This document shows, one piece after another, positions 21,334-32,875 of a stretch of 64,000 nucleotides of DNA. The translations under genes and the position numbers were made by a program. The notes under the pieces are model-generated. The model was not told the DNA's origin and ran no database searches. It saw only the letters and a program-made list of their open reading frames with translations. The DNA is from Eustoma russellianum. Taxonomy: Eukaryota > Streptophyta > Magnoliopsida > Gentianales > Gentianaceae. Position 1 is the first letter of the stretch. Each line of letters opens with the position of its first letter. The stretch covers positions 7,262,300 through 7,326,299 of the forward strand of contig AP025065.1 of the NCBI GenBank assembly GCA_036186865.1. Direction: 5' to 3'.

Positions 21334-22881
21334 GGGATAGAGGCCCCATTGGCAGTTTCAACAGTATTTTTGGTTGGTAGGGTAAAGGAGGTAAAATCAG
21401 TTTTGTCATAGGTCATGGTGTCGGTAACTCCACAATCAAATATCCATTGCGAAGTTCCCTGAGTGAAATGGCATATGGACTCTGTAACTAAACTGGGTGT
21501 GGGTGTTTCTGTAATTTGTGGAAGTTCCAGGGGGTCAGAAGTATAAGTAGGCAATCTGGGGGGCATTTGAGTTATTTTCGGAAGTTGGGAGTCATCTGGG
21601 GCCGTTTCCGAGATTTGAGGGGCTAACTTATCCTGTACTGAAAACACAGGGACCAAGCTAACATTATTACAAACAGCAAGGGTATAGGGGGTAATTTCAA
21701 ATGGTGGTGGGGTATTTAAGCAAGAATTAGGGTTAGGGGCCTCCCTAACCCTTCTACCTCCTGTCGCTGGCTCCTGCGTCTGCGATGAAGCTGCCATGGC
21801 AGCGCCTCCTTTTTCTCCAAATTTGCTCCTTTCTGGCCCTTCTGTGACCTTCTTGCTACCATGGCTGCCCTCAGTGGTGGCCTGCGCAGCAGAAGCTGAT
21901 GTCTTTCTCTTGAATTCATCCCACCACTCTGGGAATCCATAAAACTGAAAACATGTATCCCTTGTGTGCCCCTTTTTCTTGCAATACATACACTCTAGAG
22001 AAGATTTATCTTCCTTACCCCGCGATGATGGGCCTCCTGAGCGTGGGTGGTCAGTTCTTCCTTTCTGTCGTCGTTGCTGGTCCATTGATGGCTTGACCGC
22101 CAGTCCTTGGCCAATCACAGATGAGGATCTGTGGTCTGATGGGGTCAAAACTGCGTTCTGAACTCCAGATCTTCGCAGTTCATTATACGTCGTCTCTACT
22201 GTCGGTCATGGGTCCTGTTTAAGAAGTTCCTTCTTCGTGTCCGAATACTTATCATCCACTGCTAGTAGCAGTTGATACAGTCGCTGTTCTTGTATCTTTC
22301 TGTTGTATGTAGCGATATCCTTCGGGGATTCCATGGGGTTAGGGTCCATGGAATCAATGGTCATCCAAACACCTTGCAATTGATCCCACAGTGCCTCTAG
22401 CGGACGGTTGTTCTGCTTGATGGTATAGCACTGTTTATGGAGATCAAAAATTTGTAAGGGATCACCCCCTGAACCTTATGTGACTGCTAAACCATCCCAA
22501 AGTGCTTTAGCAGTGGTATATTTTGAGACATTGTTCACAAGGCTATCATCTATGTTATCAATTAGCCATGTGAACACAAGTTGATCATCTTCTCCCAGTT
22601 GGGGTAGGCTGGATCTGTGGGTAGGGAGGTGGAGGGACCCCTGTTATGTGGGAGCTCTTCCCCCTACCCCCTAAGGCAATCTTCATAAGTCTACACCACA
22701 CATTGTAGTTGGAACTGCTCAATTTCACTTTTATCGTTAGATTGGTTGGCTGTGGTGGTGGGGTGGACAGATACATATTCTGTTGTAAAAATTTGGCAAA
22801 CTGTTCAGAAAGATCAAATTGAGTAGGGAAGTTGGATTTATTCTCAGTGGTTTCATGACTAGTCTCTGAAGATTGTGACAT
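21334..22881 (-). pseudogene. gag: Element B gag and protease remnant
   Basis: Gag starts at 22881 on the minus strand (MSQSSETSHETT) but shifts frame near 22600. The middle part (22150-22580) is readable only in pieces. From 22148 an open frame carries the zinc knuckle CMYCKKKGHTRDTC and ends with a protease-like site in which the usual D-S/T-G is DCG (WIFDCGVTDTMT). The altered protease motif and the frame breaks mark it as dead. Confidence 0.85.
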
Positions 22882-23137
22882 TGTTGGTGGTTTGGGTTTG
22901 CAGGTTTCGAACGGATGTGATCAGAGATGGGCTTAGTCAGGTAGGAGAATGAATCCGGGCAAGAGGCAGAGGCAGTGATGAACTGTATTTTCTGAGCCTC
23001 ACAGACGCAGAACAGAACAGTTACAGCACTTGATCAAAAGAGAGGTAATTTCGTGGCAATGATGAAGATAAGTTCTGAGTCAAACGGTATCAAAAGATAA
23101 AATTTGGTGATTGAGAGGATCTCCTGCTCTGATACCA

Positions 23138-23393
23138 TGTGTAAAATAAGAGCAGAGATACCAAGAGCAATAGAACAAATTTTTCTGTGTATTTCTCAAT
23201 GAATTTGATTACATCCCTACATTGTAATTTATACACTTTTCTTCCTACTCTATACAAGGTAATCAATCAATCAGAATAAATGTACAATCAATGTAAAATC
23301 TTATCATATCAATTTACAATTTGCACATGTGCCATATCTACTTCTTTCCATGTATGCCCCAATCAATCCCATGATTTACGGGATCTGTCAACA
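23138..23393 (-). repeat. 5' LTR of element B
   Basis: 256 bp, the partner of 7366-7621, preceded by the primer site (TGGTATCAGAGC on the minus strand at about 23126-23137) and followed by CCAAC. Confidence 0.95.
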
Positions 23394-23398
23394 CCAAC

Positions 23399-25209
23399 AC
23401 TACCTCCATTAACTTAGAGTCTCTCGCCTATGACAGGATATGAAGGGTCGGATGCATGCAACCATATACATGTGTATGAAAACAAAAAAGAAAAAGCTTA
23501 TGGAATGTACATGTAATCGTGATGAAACGATCTAGCTCTACAAGTTCCATCTTTCTCATTGCAATCATGGATCTAATCAATATGTAAAATTCACGTTCGA
23601 TCATGTATTTGATCATATAAAGTTTGGAATTTCTGTATGTATAGGTTGGTCATTGTTATCTGAGCTATTTAAACTTGATCTATACTGCAGCAAATAATCT
23701 AAAACTTTATTTGTATTTAAATGCTCTAGCTAGGTATACAAAACAGATCAACAAAGAATGCTTTCCTCTAGCAAAATACTCACCATATGTTTGAAGCGTT
23801 ATGTCATGTCATATTTTTTATCCTCAGCAAAGATAAGACCTTTGAAGTGTCATCAAAACACAAAAGTCAAACTAACAACAATGTGATTCAATTATTGAAG
23901 GAAAATATGTATAATACTTCAGGAAAACTTATCATTATTCTTCATTGGCCCTTTATCATTGTTCTCCATTTTCACATTATATTGTCTATCTGTAAAACTC
24001 TATTTAAAATATAAAGAAAACAATGATCAAGAAAAACATAAGGACAGAAGAAGTTTAGTGGGAACAAAAGAGAGAAGACTTTTATTGTGGAATCTTTTAT
24101 GATGAATTCTATATTAAACTTGTATCGATTAATAAATAACATAATAATATAATAATATATCTCGTTCTAAGTATTATACTGATATCAAATAATAAATAAC
24201 AATGATCAATATATTTTCTATTGGATTACCATGACAAGATGAGTATAGTATATTAATTCACATATTTACTGACAATTGATTTATGCACATAGGCTGGACA
24301 ATAGCATGGACTACAGTACGTAAATGTGGGAGAATAACTAATTTGCTTATTTGTAGATCAAATCGAATATTTGAAAGTGTTCAATAAAATTCTTTGAGCT
24401 CAGAAATACATACATAGATAGACGCATATACATCTACACACGTATGTATATACACATACTCATACGTGCAGACGCACATACAGATGCGTGTGTATATATG
24501 TGTGTGTATAAATGGTCAAAACTGTGAAAATATGAACAGTTGAAACTAATGTCAACTTGTAAATTTTTTTGTAAATTATTGCAGTGAACAGAAGTACGTA
24601 CGGTACATAGCCTCCAGCATTTAGGTTATAGGTAAGAACAGGAATATAAGGCTTAGGCTAATGTCTGAATCATGTGCATCATCCCTGCACAATTATCGGA
24701 ATTGAGCATGAAAGGTCAATGGAAAGCCATGTGATTTACTCTTGCGATTTCTTATTTTACAAGTGCAATCATAAGTCAATTAAAAGACAATGAACATGTT
24801 GTCTTTTCCTTCACATAGAAAGTACAATCCCACATAAAGTATGAGCCACTAAGTATAATCGAATATAAAGAATTAAAGAAAAAGAACTAGTTAAGAAAAT
24901 TGATGTTGATTTGGATCCAATCATGGCTCTTATATTTAGGAAACCATGTGAGTTGTTGATGGGATTACTGAGAGACAACGTGGGATGGAAATTATTGAAT
25001 GAGGTGAAGAATTCCCTCAGACTTTGCAGAGTTTTTTTATTTTTATTAAAAAAAGATTCTATCCTGTAGTTAATTAGCAGGATCCCATGTGAGGTAATTG
25101 CCAGGAGGACCCTTTTCTAGTATTTAACTGGCAAACTCATCTGCTGGATCTGCTAAACAGGTTCCTCTCTCAAAACTCCTCTTCTGCTAGCATATACACA
25201 AGCAAATAT
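23399..25209. other. Intergenic region and presumed expansin promoter
   Basis: AT-rich, no coding region recognised. A simple-repeat stretch of ACATA/TGTGTA words runs at about 24407-24512. I could not pick a convincing TATA box close to the expansin ATG. Confidence 0.5.
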
Positions 25210-26581
25210 ATGGCAAACATCAATGGCTTTGTTTTACTTCTGGCTATGTGTTGCCTTTTGGCAAATGCAAATGCTTTCACTGCATCTGGGTGGATGTCTG
25301 CTCATGCAACCTTTTATGGAGGCAGCGACGCCTCTGGTACAATGGGTACGTTGACTCCCCACCCATGATGTTCAATTTAAGATGCAGTTTTATTGATGAC
25401 ATTGTCTACAAATTGGACTACTTCCTTTTTTAGATACATTCTTATAGGTTTTTCTTTTTCCACGCCTCTTATCCTATGAGTTGTTGGGTCAAAATTAGTT
25501 TATTATTCATACTTAGATATAAGACTATATTTCATTGCTCTATATGTAACTACTAAGATGGGAAGTTAATTAGTCTAAAATGTCCTAGTCATTATTCCTA
25601 CACCAATAAAGTATGATAACCAAGATTAGCTAACTTGGGATCAGAAATGTGAGTTTTGCAATATGTAGCACCATATATATCAATGAATGCAAGTGTGAGT
25701 AAAAGTTAGTTGGTTTGGAAATGTCACAGGGGGTGCATGCGGGTATGGGAATTTGTATTCTGCAGGGTATGGTACAAGGACAACAGCATTAAGCACAGCG
25801 TTGTTCAACGACGGAGGATCATGCGGCCAATGTTTTAGAATAGTCTGCAACTATAGAGCTGATCCACGGTGGTGCATTAGGGGAAGATCCATTACTGTTA
25901 CTGCTACAAACTTTTGCCCTCCCAATTGGGACCAACCCAGCGACGACGGGGGCTGGTGCAACCCGCCCCGCCCGCATTTTGACATGGCTATGCCTGCTTG
26001 GTTGAAGATCGGCATCTACAGAGGTGGCATTGTTCCCGTCTATTATCAAAGGTCAGATTCTAATCCTCGCATGTTTTTTTTTCCCAAGTTTATCCAAGTC
26101 AATTAAAGATGGCTTTTATCCAAGTCAATTTAAGATGGCTTGGATATTTATAGAAGATAGTGTAATTTCTTTTTCTTGAGTAGAGTATGTTATGCGTGTA
26201 TATTTATAGAAGTCTCCTAGTTTGGACATTATATTAAGGTATTGAATATGATGACATGAAACGAATGATGGCAGGGTTCCTTGCAAAAAGCATGGAGGGG
26301 TGAGATTCACAATTAATGGACACTCATATTTTCAACTTGTGTTGTTAACCAATGTGGGAGCAGCTGGATCAGTTCAAAAAGTACTAATAAAAGGATCCAA
26401 CACCAATTGGATGACCATGGCTAGGAACTGGGGAGCCAATTGGCAGTCCAATGCATATCTCAATGGCCAAACTTTGTCCTTTAGGGTCACCACAAGTGAT
26501 GGAGTTACCAAAGATTTCATCAACATTGTCCCATCGAATTGGGGCTTTGGCCAAACGTTTTCGAGCCCCCGACAATTCTAA
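25210..26581 (+). CDS. EXPA: Alpha-expansin (three exons)
   Basis: Encodes a secreted, non-enzymatic wall-loosening protein of 254 residues, normal for the family. Exons: 25210-25345, 25730-26051, 26275-26581, with GT..AG introns in phase 1 and 2. A signal peptide covers about residues 1-22. Domain 1 (GH45-like double-psi barrel) runs from GWMSAHATFYGG, has paired cysteines (GACGYGN, CGQCFRIVC), the alpha-type insertion with DDGGWCNPP, and the HFD motif at 128-130. Domain 2 (carbohydrate-binding, CBM63-like) begins about residue 154 and carries the conserved WGANWQ and Trp residues. The first ATG of the exon gives a clean signal peptide. Expansins act in the wall at acid pH on cellulose-xyloglucan contacts. 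The exact paralogue cannot be assigned by eye. Copia element E starts 500 bp downstream. Confidence 0.95.
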
Positions 26582-27076
26582 GGCCAACAGCACTAGGATG
26601 GGATACTGAAAGGCAGCGGCGTGCTTCCTATTATACTGAAGCTGCCCCCCCCCCCCCCCCCAACGATATCTTTCTTCCCATTTATATTACACACTTTATT
26701 CATTTGCTTGCCAGTATAATGGAATAATGGAGATTGAGATACTGGGCACGCCAATCAGAATAAAGTCCAACCCCCCAACTGAACTTTTCTTCCCTTGCTT
26801 TACTCTTCTCATTGTAATATCGACATTTTGTTTTTTTTTTTTGGTATATACACTTTTATGTTATGAGCAACTTATACGTTAGAAGTTTGTGTACGGATAT
26901 TCTATAAGTTAAATATTGATGAATTGATCTTGATCATCACTCCATTATGTGGATAGCTGTGGATGTATTTCCTGTTTGCGAGTTAGATTGTAGTTTGGTG
27001 AACAAATTCGGTTTATGCATTATCATTTTTTTTATCAATACAAATAATTGCTTTATTTTTCACAATTTTAGGCTTC
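26582..27076. other. Expansin 3' flank
   Basis: Non-coding. Contains a 16-bp C run (about 26646-26661) and a T run (about 26832-26841). Presumably the 3' UTR plus spacer up to element E. Confidence 0.6.
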
Positions 27077-27081
27077 TGTCC

Positions 27082-27338
27082 TATAGAAATGTTGAAGTAT
27101 ATTGTAGAAACACAGCATATGAAGACAGAATTCTTTTATTCAGTAGTTTAGAGAGTTTACAAGATATGTTCCTTGGAAACAAGTTTCCAGCCTACTAATC
27201 TTCTATCTTTACATTGTATATATACACACAACTGATCAGCACAACTAACGGCTAGTTGATGGTGTGTCATCTAGCTGATGTCACACAAGTACAACAGTTA
27301 AAACGGTAACTTCAACTATTGGAGCTAACATTTCTACA
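27082..27338 (-). repeat. 3' LTR of element E
   Basis: 257 bp. On the plus strand it begins TATAGAAATGTTG and ends ACATTTCTACA, so the two ends form an 8- to 10-bp imperfect inverted repeat. Confidence 0.95.
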
Positions 27339-30300
27339 CTCCCCCTCAAGCTTGGCATATATATTTTTACATCCAAGCTTGGATAATAGTTTATGAAATA
27401 AGCCAGGAGAAACGGATTTAGTAAGCATGTCTGCAACCTGTTCAGATGAGGGAATATACTGCAAAATTAAAGACTTATTCTCTAACTTTTCCCTGATAAA
27501 GTGCCTATCAATCTCCACGTGTTTCGTCTTGTCATGATGAATGGGATTCTCGGCCATATGAATTGCAGAAACATTGTCACAGAACACTTTAATCTGTAAG
27601 TCTGTGTTGTCAAGATGTAAATCTCTTAAGACTCTCTTTATCCATAATCCTTCACACACACCCAAGGCTAATGCCCTTAGCTCAGCTTCAGCGCTGCTAC
27701 GTGCCACCACAGATTGTTTTTTACTTCTCCATGTTACAAGATTTCCCCAAAGAAATGCACAATATCCTGATGTTGATCTCATGTCACCACCCTTTGGTCC
27801 TCCCCAGTCAGCATCCGTGAAGACATGAAGATCCCTACAATTGGTTTTTTTAAAAAATAAGCCCTGACCCGGAGCACATTTAAGATATCTTAGAATTCTC
27901 AACGCTGCTTGAAGATGTACAGTAGTGGGGGAATGCATGAACTGACTCACAAAGCTAACAGAATAACATATGTCTGGACGCGTATGTGATAGGTAAATCA
28001 ATTTACCAACTAATTTTTGATAAGAGTGTATATCAGATAGTACCTGGCCACTGTTAGTTATCATATTAGACTTTGAAGAGGAAACAGGCTCCAAGGGAGT
28101 AGAGGCTGGTTTACAACCCAGCATCCCAGTCTCCTGTAAGAGATCCAATATATATTTGCGTTGAGATATAATCATACCTGCTGAGCTTCTGCCAACCTCC
28201 ATGCCCAAGAAATATCTCAAGGGTCCCAAGTCTTTGACCTCAAACTCAGTAGCAAGATATTTCTTTACATTAGCAATACTCTTAGAACAGTTACCAGTCA
28301 AGATGATGTCATCTACGTATACAATAAGAACAGTAACAATGCTACCAGAGTTATGAACGAACAAGGTATGGTCACTTTGAGCCTGTTTGAACCCGTATAA
28401 GCAAAGCACTTCAGTAAACTTACTAAACCAGGCTCTAGGAGATTGCTTTAAGCCATAGATTGAACGTTTCAGCTTACAGATTTTTCCTAAAGTTTTCTCA
28501 TTTTCAAAACCAGGTGGGATGGTCATGAAAACTTGTTCTTTAAGTTCACCATTTAAGAATGCATTTTTGATATCCAATTGTGTCAATGTCCAGTCAAGAT
28601 TGACAGCCACAGAAAATATAAGTCTAATTGTATTTAACTTGGCAACCGGGGCAAAGGTTTCTAAATAGTCAATTCCATAGGATTGGGTGAAACCTTTAGC
28701 AACTAACCTAGCTTTATGCCTATTCACAGTACCATCAGAGTTGTATTTTAAGGAAAAAACCCATTTACATCCTACGGGAGTGATGTTTTTAGGAGCAGTA
28801 ACTAACTCCCAGGTATGGTTTTTAACAAGAGCATCCATCTCATCTTGAACAGCCTGTTTCCACTTTTCCTGGCTGAGAGCTTCCCCAATGGAATCTGGAA
28901 TTGATTTGGAGTCAAGACTTGCTGTAAACAATTTGAACTTAGGATTCAGTTTTTCATACGACATGACATTACATAGGGGATAAACAGTACAAAGACCTTT
29001 ATTTCCTAGAAACTTGTGATATTTTAAACATTCACGTGTACCCTTTCTTACTGCAATAGGCAGATCAAGTGAAGACTGATTAGGCTCAGGTGAGCTAGAA
29101 TATGTTTCAGTTTCAGAATGTGGTCCAGTCATCATACCTGTATTGGATGGTTCAGGAAGGGAAGTTGGTTTCCTCCTGGAGTATACCTGTAGTATTGGTG
29201 GCAGCTGTTCTTGTCTTAGTTGGCCAGCACCTTGATCTCTTCTTTGCCCTTCATTATGTTTCTCCTGATCACTGACTGGGATGTGTGCCTGTTGGTCATG
29301 GATGTTTCCTGCAGTACTCTCAACAGTAGAGACATCAATGATGCTCCAGAAGCCTTCCTGTAAACTGTTATCATCACTGGAAATAGGCTTAGAGCAAAAA
29401 TAGGAAGACTGTTCATCAAAAAATACATCCAGTGTAGTATACATTTTCCTAGTTTGAGGGCAAAAGCATTTATACCCCTTTTGGGAGCCTGAATATCCCA
29501 AGAAAACACACTTTATTGACTTATGATCTAATTTGCTGCGAACATGAGATTGAAGGAAGACATATGCAGTACATCCAAAAACCTTTAGAGGAAGTTCAGA
29601 GAGTAATAAACAGTGAGGAAATAAATCTAACAGTCTTTTCCTTGGGCTTATAAAATCTAGAACCCTTGAAGGCATCCTGTTAATTAAATAGGTAGCAGTG
29701 AGTACAGCTTCCCCCCACAAGTATTTTGGTACTTGCATAGAGAACATTAAAGATCTAGCAACTTCTAGTATATGTCTATGCTTCCTCTCAGCAATACCAT
29801 TCTGCTGAGGGGTATAGACGTTGGACGTCTGATGGTGTATCCCCTGTTCAGAGAGGAAACATCTCACTTCCTTGTCTAAATATTCACTGCCATTATCAGA
29901 CCTAAAGGTTTTAATAGTTATACCAAACTGATTCTGGATGAGATAAACAAAGGTCTTAAAGATATGAGGTAAATCAGATTTTTGTTTCATTAGGTAAGTC
30001 CAAGTGACCCTGGTATGGTCATCCACAAAAACTACAAACCATCTACACCCATTAACATTCAAGACCCTGGAAGGACCCCATATATCAGAGTGTACAAGGT
30101 TAAATGGTTTGCTCTCTTTATATCCTTTTGCTGGATATTGAGCCCTTGTTTGTTTTCCAAAGATACAGGTTTCACACTTAAGCTGATCAAAAGGAACTTC
30201 ATTAAACAGATCAGGTTTGTATCTTTTCAGATACAGGAAGTTGGGGTGACCCAACCTCTTGTGCCATAACATAATATTATCCATTCTAGAGTAACAGTTA

Positions 30301-30374
30301 TCTATTCTAGGAACACACAATTTGTCCACAGAAGAATAAATACTAGAATGGGCTTCAAAACATCCGGGGTGCAT
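27312..30374 (-). CDS. pol: Element E pol: integrase, reverse transcriptase, RNase H
   Basis: A 1020-codon open frame on the minus strand. Pre-integrase with WHKRLGH and CETC zinc ligands (about 37-70); integrase core with D97, D160, E196 (HSDIWGP, FRSDNGSEY, QQNGIAERK), so a DD35E spacing; RVT_2 from about residue 525 with the YVDD active site at 686-689; RNase H with TDADWGG, RSSAEAEL and KHVEIDRHFIRE. The C-terminus runs into the 3' LTR, so the stop lies 27 bp inside it. No internal stop is visible. The ATG at 30374 is only the first Met of the open frame; in Copia elements this region is normally translated as part of gag-pol. Confidence 0.92.
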   Translation of the reverse strand: MHPGCFEAHSSIYSSVDKLCVPRIDNCYSRMDNIMLWHKRLGHPNFLYLKRYKPDLFNEVPFDQLKCETCIFGKQTRAQYPAKGYKESKPFNLVHSDIWGPSRVLNVNGCRWFVVFVDDHTRVTWTYLMKQKSDLPHIFKTFVYLIQNQFGITIKTFRSDNGSEYLDKEVRCFLSEQGIHHQTSNVYTPQQNGIAERKHRHILEVARSLMFSMQVPKYLWGEAVLTATYLINRMPSRVLDFISPRKRLLDLFPHCLLLSELPLKVFGCTAYVFLQSHVRSKLDHKSIKCVFLGYSGSQKGYKCFCPQTRKMYTTLDVFFDEQSSYFCSKPISSDDNSLQEGFWSIIDVSTVESTAGNIHDQQAHIPVSDQEKHNEGQRRDQGAGQLRQEQLPPILQVYSRRKPTSLPEPSNTGMMTGPHSETETYSSSPEPNQSSLDLPIAVRKGTRECLKYHKFLGNKGLCTVYPLCNVMSYEKLNPKFKLFTASLDSKSIPDSIGEALSQEKWKQAVQDEMDALVKNHTWELVTAPKNITPVGCKWVFSLKYNSDGTVNRHKARLVAKGFTQSYGIDYLETFAPVAKLNTIRLIFSVAVNLDWTLTQLDIKNAFLNGELKEQVFMTIPPGFENEKTLGKICKLKRSIYGLKQSPRAWFSKFTEVLCLYGFKQAQSDHTLFVHNSGSIVTVLIVYVDDIILTGNCSKSIANVKKYLATEFEVKDLGPLRYFLGMEVGRSSAGMIISQRKYILDLLQETGMLGCKPASTPLEPVSSSKSNMITNSGQVLSDIHSYQKLVGKLIYLSHTRPDICYSVSFVSQFMHSPTTVHLQAALRILRYLKCAPGQGLFFKKTNCRDLHVFTDADWGGPKGGDMRSTSGYCAFLWGNLVTWRSKKQSVVARSSAEAELRALALGVCEGLWIKRVLRDLHLDNTDLQIKVFCDNVSAIHMAENPIHHDKTKHVEIDRHFIREKLENKSLILQYIPSSEQVADMLTKSVSPGLFHKLLSKLGCKNIYAKLEGECRNVSSNS

Positions 30375-31953
30375 TCTTCACCCCCTCACAGCCTGGTGTG
30401 GTCTTTTCCAACAAAAAAAGGCCTTCATGATGACTAGCATTGCCAATCATCCCCTTGATAATCTCCTTCTTCAATGCTTGCTCCTGGAAGCAAGGAGAGG
30501 AAGAAGGAAGAAAGTAGCATGTAGAGGGTGAGAAGATGACCCAGCAACTATTATCTAGCATCAACCTTTTAACAGAAATTAGACTACAATCTAGCCTAGG
30601 TACATATAACACCTGTTTCAGAGTGAGTTTGTCAGATAACTGAATATCTCCATATCCTAAAATTTCTAAACTGTCTCCATTAGCAATTGTGACTCTTCTT
30701 TTGTGAGTGAAAGAATTAAATGAGCTCATCAAACTCTTACTAAATGTCATGTGATTTGTTGCACCGGAGTCAATGATCCAGTTTAGAGACTTACCACCTA
30801 TACCTGTAGTAGCCATTGAAGCCCTCATCTGACTCCCTTGGGTTTGAGATCTCTGGCTGTCCAGCACCCTAAGAACGGCATCTAGGTGAGCTTGTGTAAA
30901 GATAGGTGTCTCCTTTGTCTCACAATCTGCAACAGCCACCCTAGAAGACCTCCATGAATCAGATTCAGACCTCCAAGACTGACTGACATCAGACTTTCCT
31001 GAGGTGCTTGGTTTAAAGTTGCTTGGTTTAAACCAAGCTGGTGGCTTTACATTTGATCCCGGCCTCCTATAACACTCCTCTATTACATGACCGTCCCTGT
31101 GACAAAATTTGCAGTACTTTTTTCCAAAGCTGCGGCCATCCTTGGCTCCAGATTTTCTAGTCATCAAGCCCACCGATTTTTCTTTTTCAACTTCTTGAGT
31201 TACTAAGGCAGAGGATTCTGATGAAACCAGGGAAGGTCCCATCATAACCTTGAGCCTGCTTTCTTCCTGTCTAACATCAGAGAACGCAGAGTTCATGGGA
31301 GGTAGAGGTTTTGTGCCAAGGATCCTCCCCCTGACAGCATCAAGGTCCTTGTGGAGACCAGATAAGAAACCAAACAACCTTCTTGTTTCTTTGACCGTCC
31401 TGTAGAGCTGCGCATCTGCAATGCAACCCCACTGGTAGTCTTCTAGAGCATCAATTTGCTGCCAAAGAGCTGATAAAGAACTAAAATACTTGCTTACACT
31501 CTGGTCTCCTTGTTTAATTTCCCGAAGCTGAGTCTCTAACTCATACAGTTCAGACATATTCTCTCTTTTTGAGAACATCTCCTTCGTTGCTTTCCAGATA
31601 GCAGCAGCAGTAGGGTATAGCATGAAGGTGTTGCTAACCTCTGGTATCATGGATCCCAGAAGCCATGACATGATCATTGAGTTCTCTGCTTCCCAAGTAG
31701 GGAACTTCTCATCAGTTTCTGGCGGAATAGTCATTTTTTCGGAGAGATACTCCTTCTTCCCTCTGCCTGTGATGAATAACTCTACAGATCTACTCCATGG
31801 TAGGAAGTTATTACCATGCAGTTTTTGATTTGTTATGGTGACTGGTGTTGAGTCCAAAACAGTCCCTGCATGTCCAGATCCTGTTGCTCCTGGGACTCCA
31901 CCAGTCTTATCTCCTGCAGTAGTAGAGGAAGCTTCACTGCCAGGTTCAGCCAT
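30355..31953 (-). CDS. gag: Element E gag-protease
   Basis: A 532-codon open frame on the minus strand. Capsid region (UBN2/DUF4219-like; NNFLPWSRSVELF near residue 50, then typical FxxLxxLWQQID). CCHC knuckle CKFCHRDGHVIEEC at 281-294. Protease with DSGATNHM at 395-402, the D-S-G catalytic triplet intact. It ends at TGA 30355-30357, overlapping pol by 20 bp in a different frame. Leader from the primer site to ATG is about 910 bp, long for Copia. Whether the frame change is a mutation or a recoding site cannot be decided from one copy. Confidence 0.92.
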   Translation of the reverse strand: MAEPGSEASSTTAGDKTGGVPGATGSGHAGTVLDSTPVTITNQKLHGNNFLPWSRSVELFITGRGKKEYLSEKMTIPPETDEKFPTWEAENSMIMSWLLGSMIPEVSNTFMLYPTAAAIWKATKEMFSKRENMSELYELETQLREIKQGDQSVSKYFSSLSALWQQIDALEDYQWGCIADAQLYRTVKETRRLFGFLSGLHKDLDAVRGRILGTKPLPPMNSAFSDVRQEESRLKVMMGPSLVSSESSALVTQEVEKEKSVGLMTRKSGAKDGRSFGKKYCKFCHRDGHVIEECYRRPGSNVKPPAWFKPSNFKPSTSGKSDVSQSWRSESDSWRSSRVAVADCETKETPIFTQAHLDAVLRVLDSQRSQTQGSQMRASMATTGIGGKSLNWIIDSGATNHMTFSKSLMSSFNSFTHKRRVTIANGDSLEILGYGDIQLSDKLTLKQVLYVPRLDCSLISVKRLMLDNSCWVIFSPSTCYFLPSSSPCFQEQALKKEIIKGMIGNASHHEGLFLLEKTTPGCEGVKNAPRMF

Positions 31954-32875
31954 GAAGATGAGTTGTGGCTGGTTTAATCACACGAGACAGAAGAGGATGA
32001 AAGGTTCAAATGAAGATTGTCAAGAGATGAGTTTAGTAGACCTATGTACAATACTGACCGACGGACAAAGACCACCGAACAATCAGGAAAAGCAGTGAAA
32101 GAAGATTGTACAGAAGAGATATCAAGGGATTGTGTTGTATAAACTGATGTAAGGTATTAAATGCTGGATGCAAATCGAACTGCAGAAGATTTGAAGATCT
32201 CGTTTCTGTGTTTGACACAGAGGGAAAGAGATGCTATGAAATTTCTAAGATGTGAAGTTTGAGATGAAAGAAGGAATAGCAATAAATGTGGCGGAGCTTT
32301 TGATGTTAACGCTGACGGAAGGGAAAATATATTGTATTTGTTTTAGCAAAAGTAGTGGGTTGAAAAATCGAGACACAGCTGGCCAAAAATTTTCCCCCGC
32401 TTCTGTTTTTATGTTATTTTTTTTTTATTTTCCTTCTTTATACAGTTGGCAAATATTTGACAGATAATGTGCATGCAGAAAAACACGTGGAGATCAACGT
32501 AATCGAAGGTTTACTTCTGAGGGTGTACAAACTTGCCAAAAATGCCCCCAGTTTTATAGCATATTTTTTTTCTTCTTGGGTAAATTGTCAGTACAACCCT
32601 TAGTGAAGACAAGTTGGCTTTCTTCCTTACTTGCCTTCGTTCTGCGGAAATGGAGTTCAGCAGACCTTGAACCCAATATGATGTTGATTTTGCTACTTCC
32701 GTTCACAATATTATGGTAACAACAAATGATCTTCCTGGAGTACGCTCTTGAGGCTTCAACTTGAGGCTTCAACTGGTTGGTTTGTTTTCTGAACAGTACT
32801 GGGAATCGTTTGCCCCTGTTTGAGTGGTACAAACAACAGTTTGTTCTTTCTTTTGAGTCCTAATCTCTGATACCA

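Larger units (their letters stand above)
7366..23393 (-). mobile_element. Copia LTR retrotransposon B, decayed, with two nested insertions
   Basis: Both ends are defined: 256-bp LTRs at 7366-7621 and 23138-23393, and a 5-bp target duplication CCAAC at 7361-7365 and 23394-23398. The element reads on the minus strand. The primer site (TGGTATCAGAGC) directly abuts the right LTR, and a C-run at 7622-7628 is the polypurine tract complement. Without the insertions C (9432-19502) and D (20942-21328) the element is about 5.6 kb, a normal Copia size. Gag, protease, integrase and RT/RNase H remnants occur in Copia order, all with frame breaks. The two LTRs differ at about 5 positions by eye (roughly 2%). 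Confidence 0.95.

Noticed and set aside
24407..24512. ACATA/TGTGTA-rich stretch as a regulatory array
   Set aside because: Looks like ordinary imperfect simple repeat.
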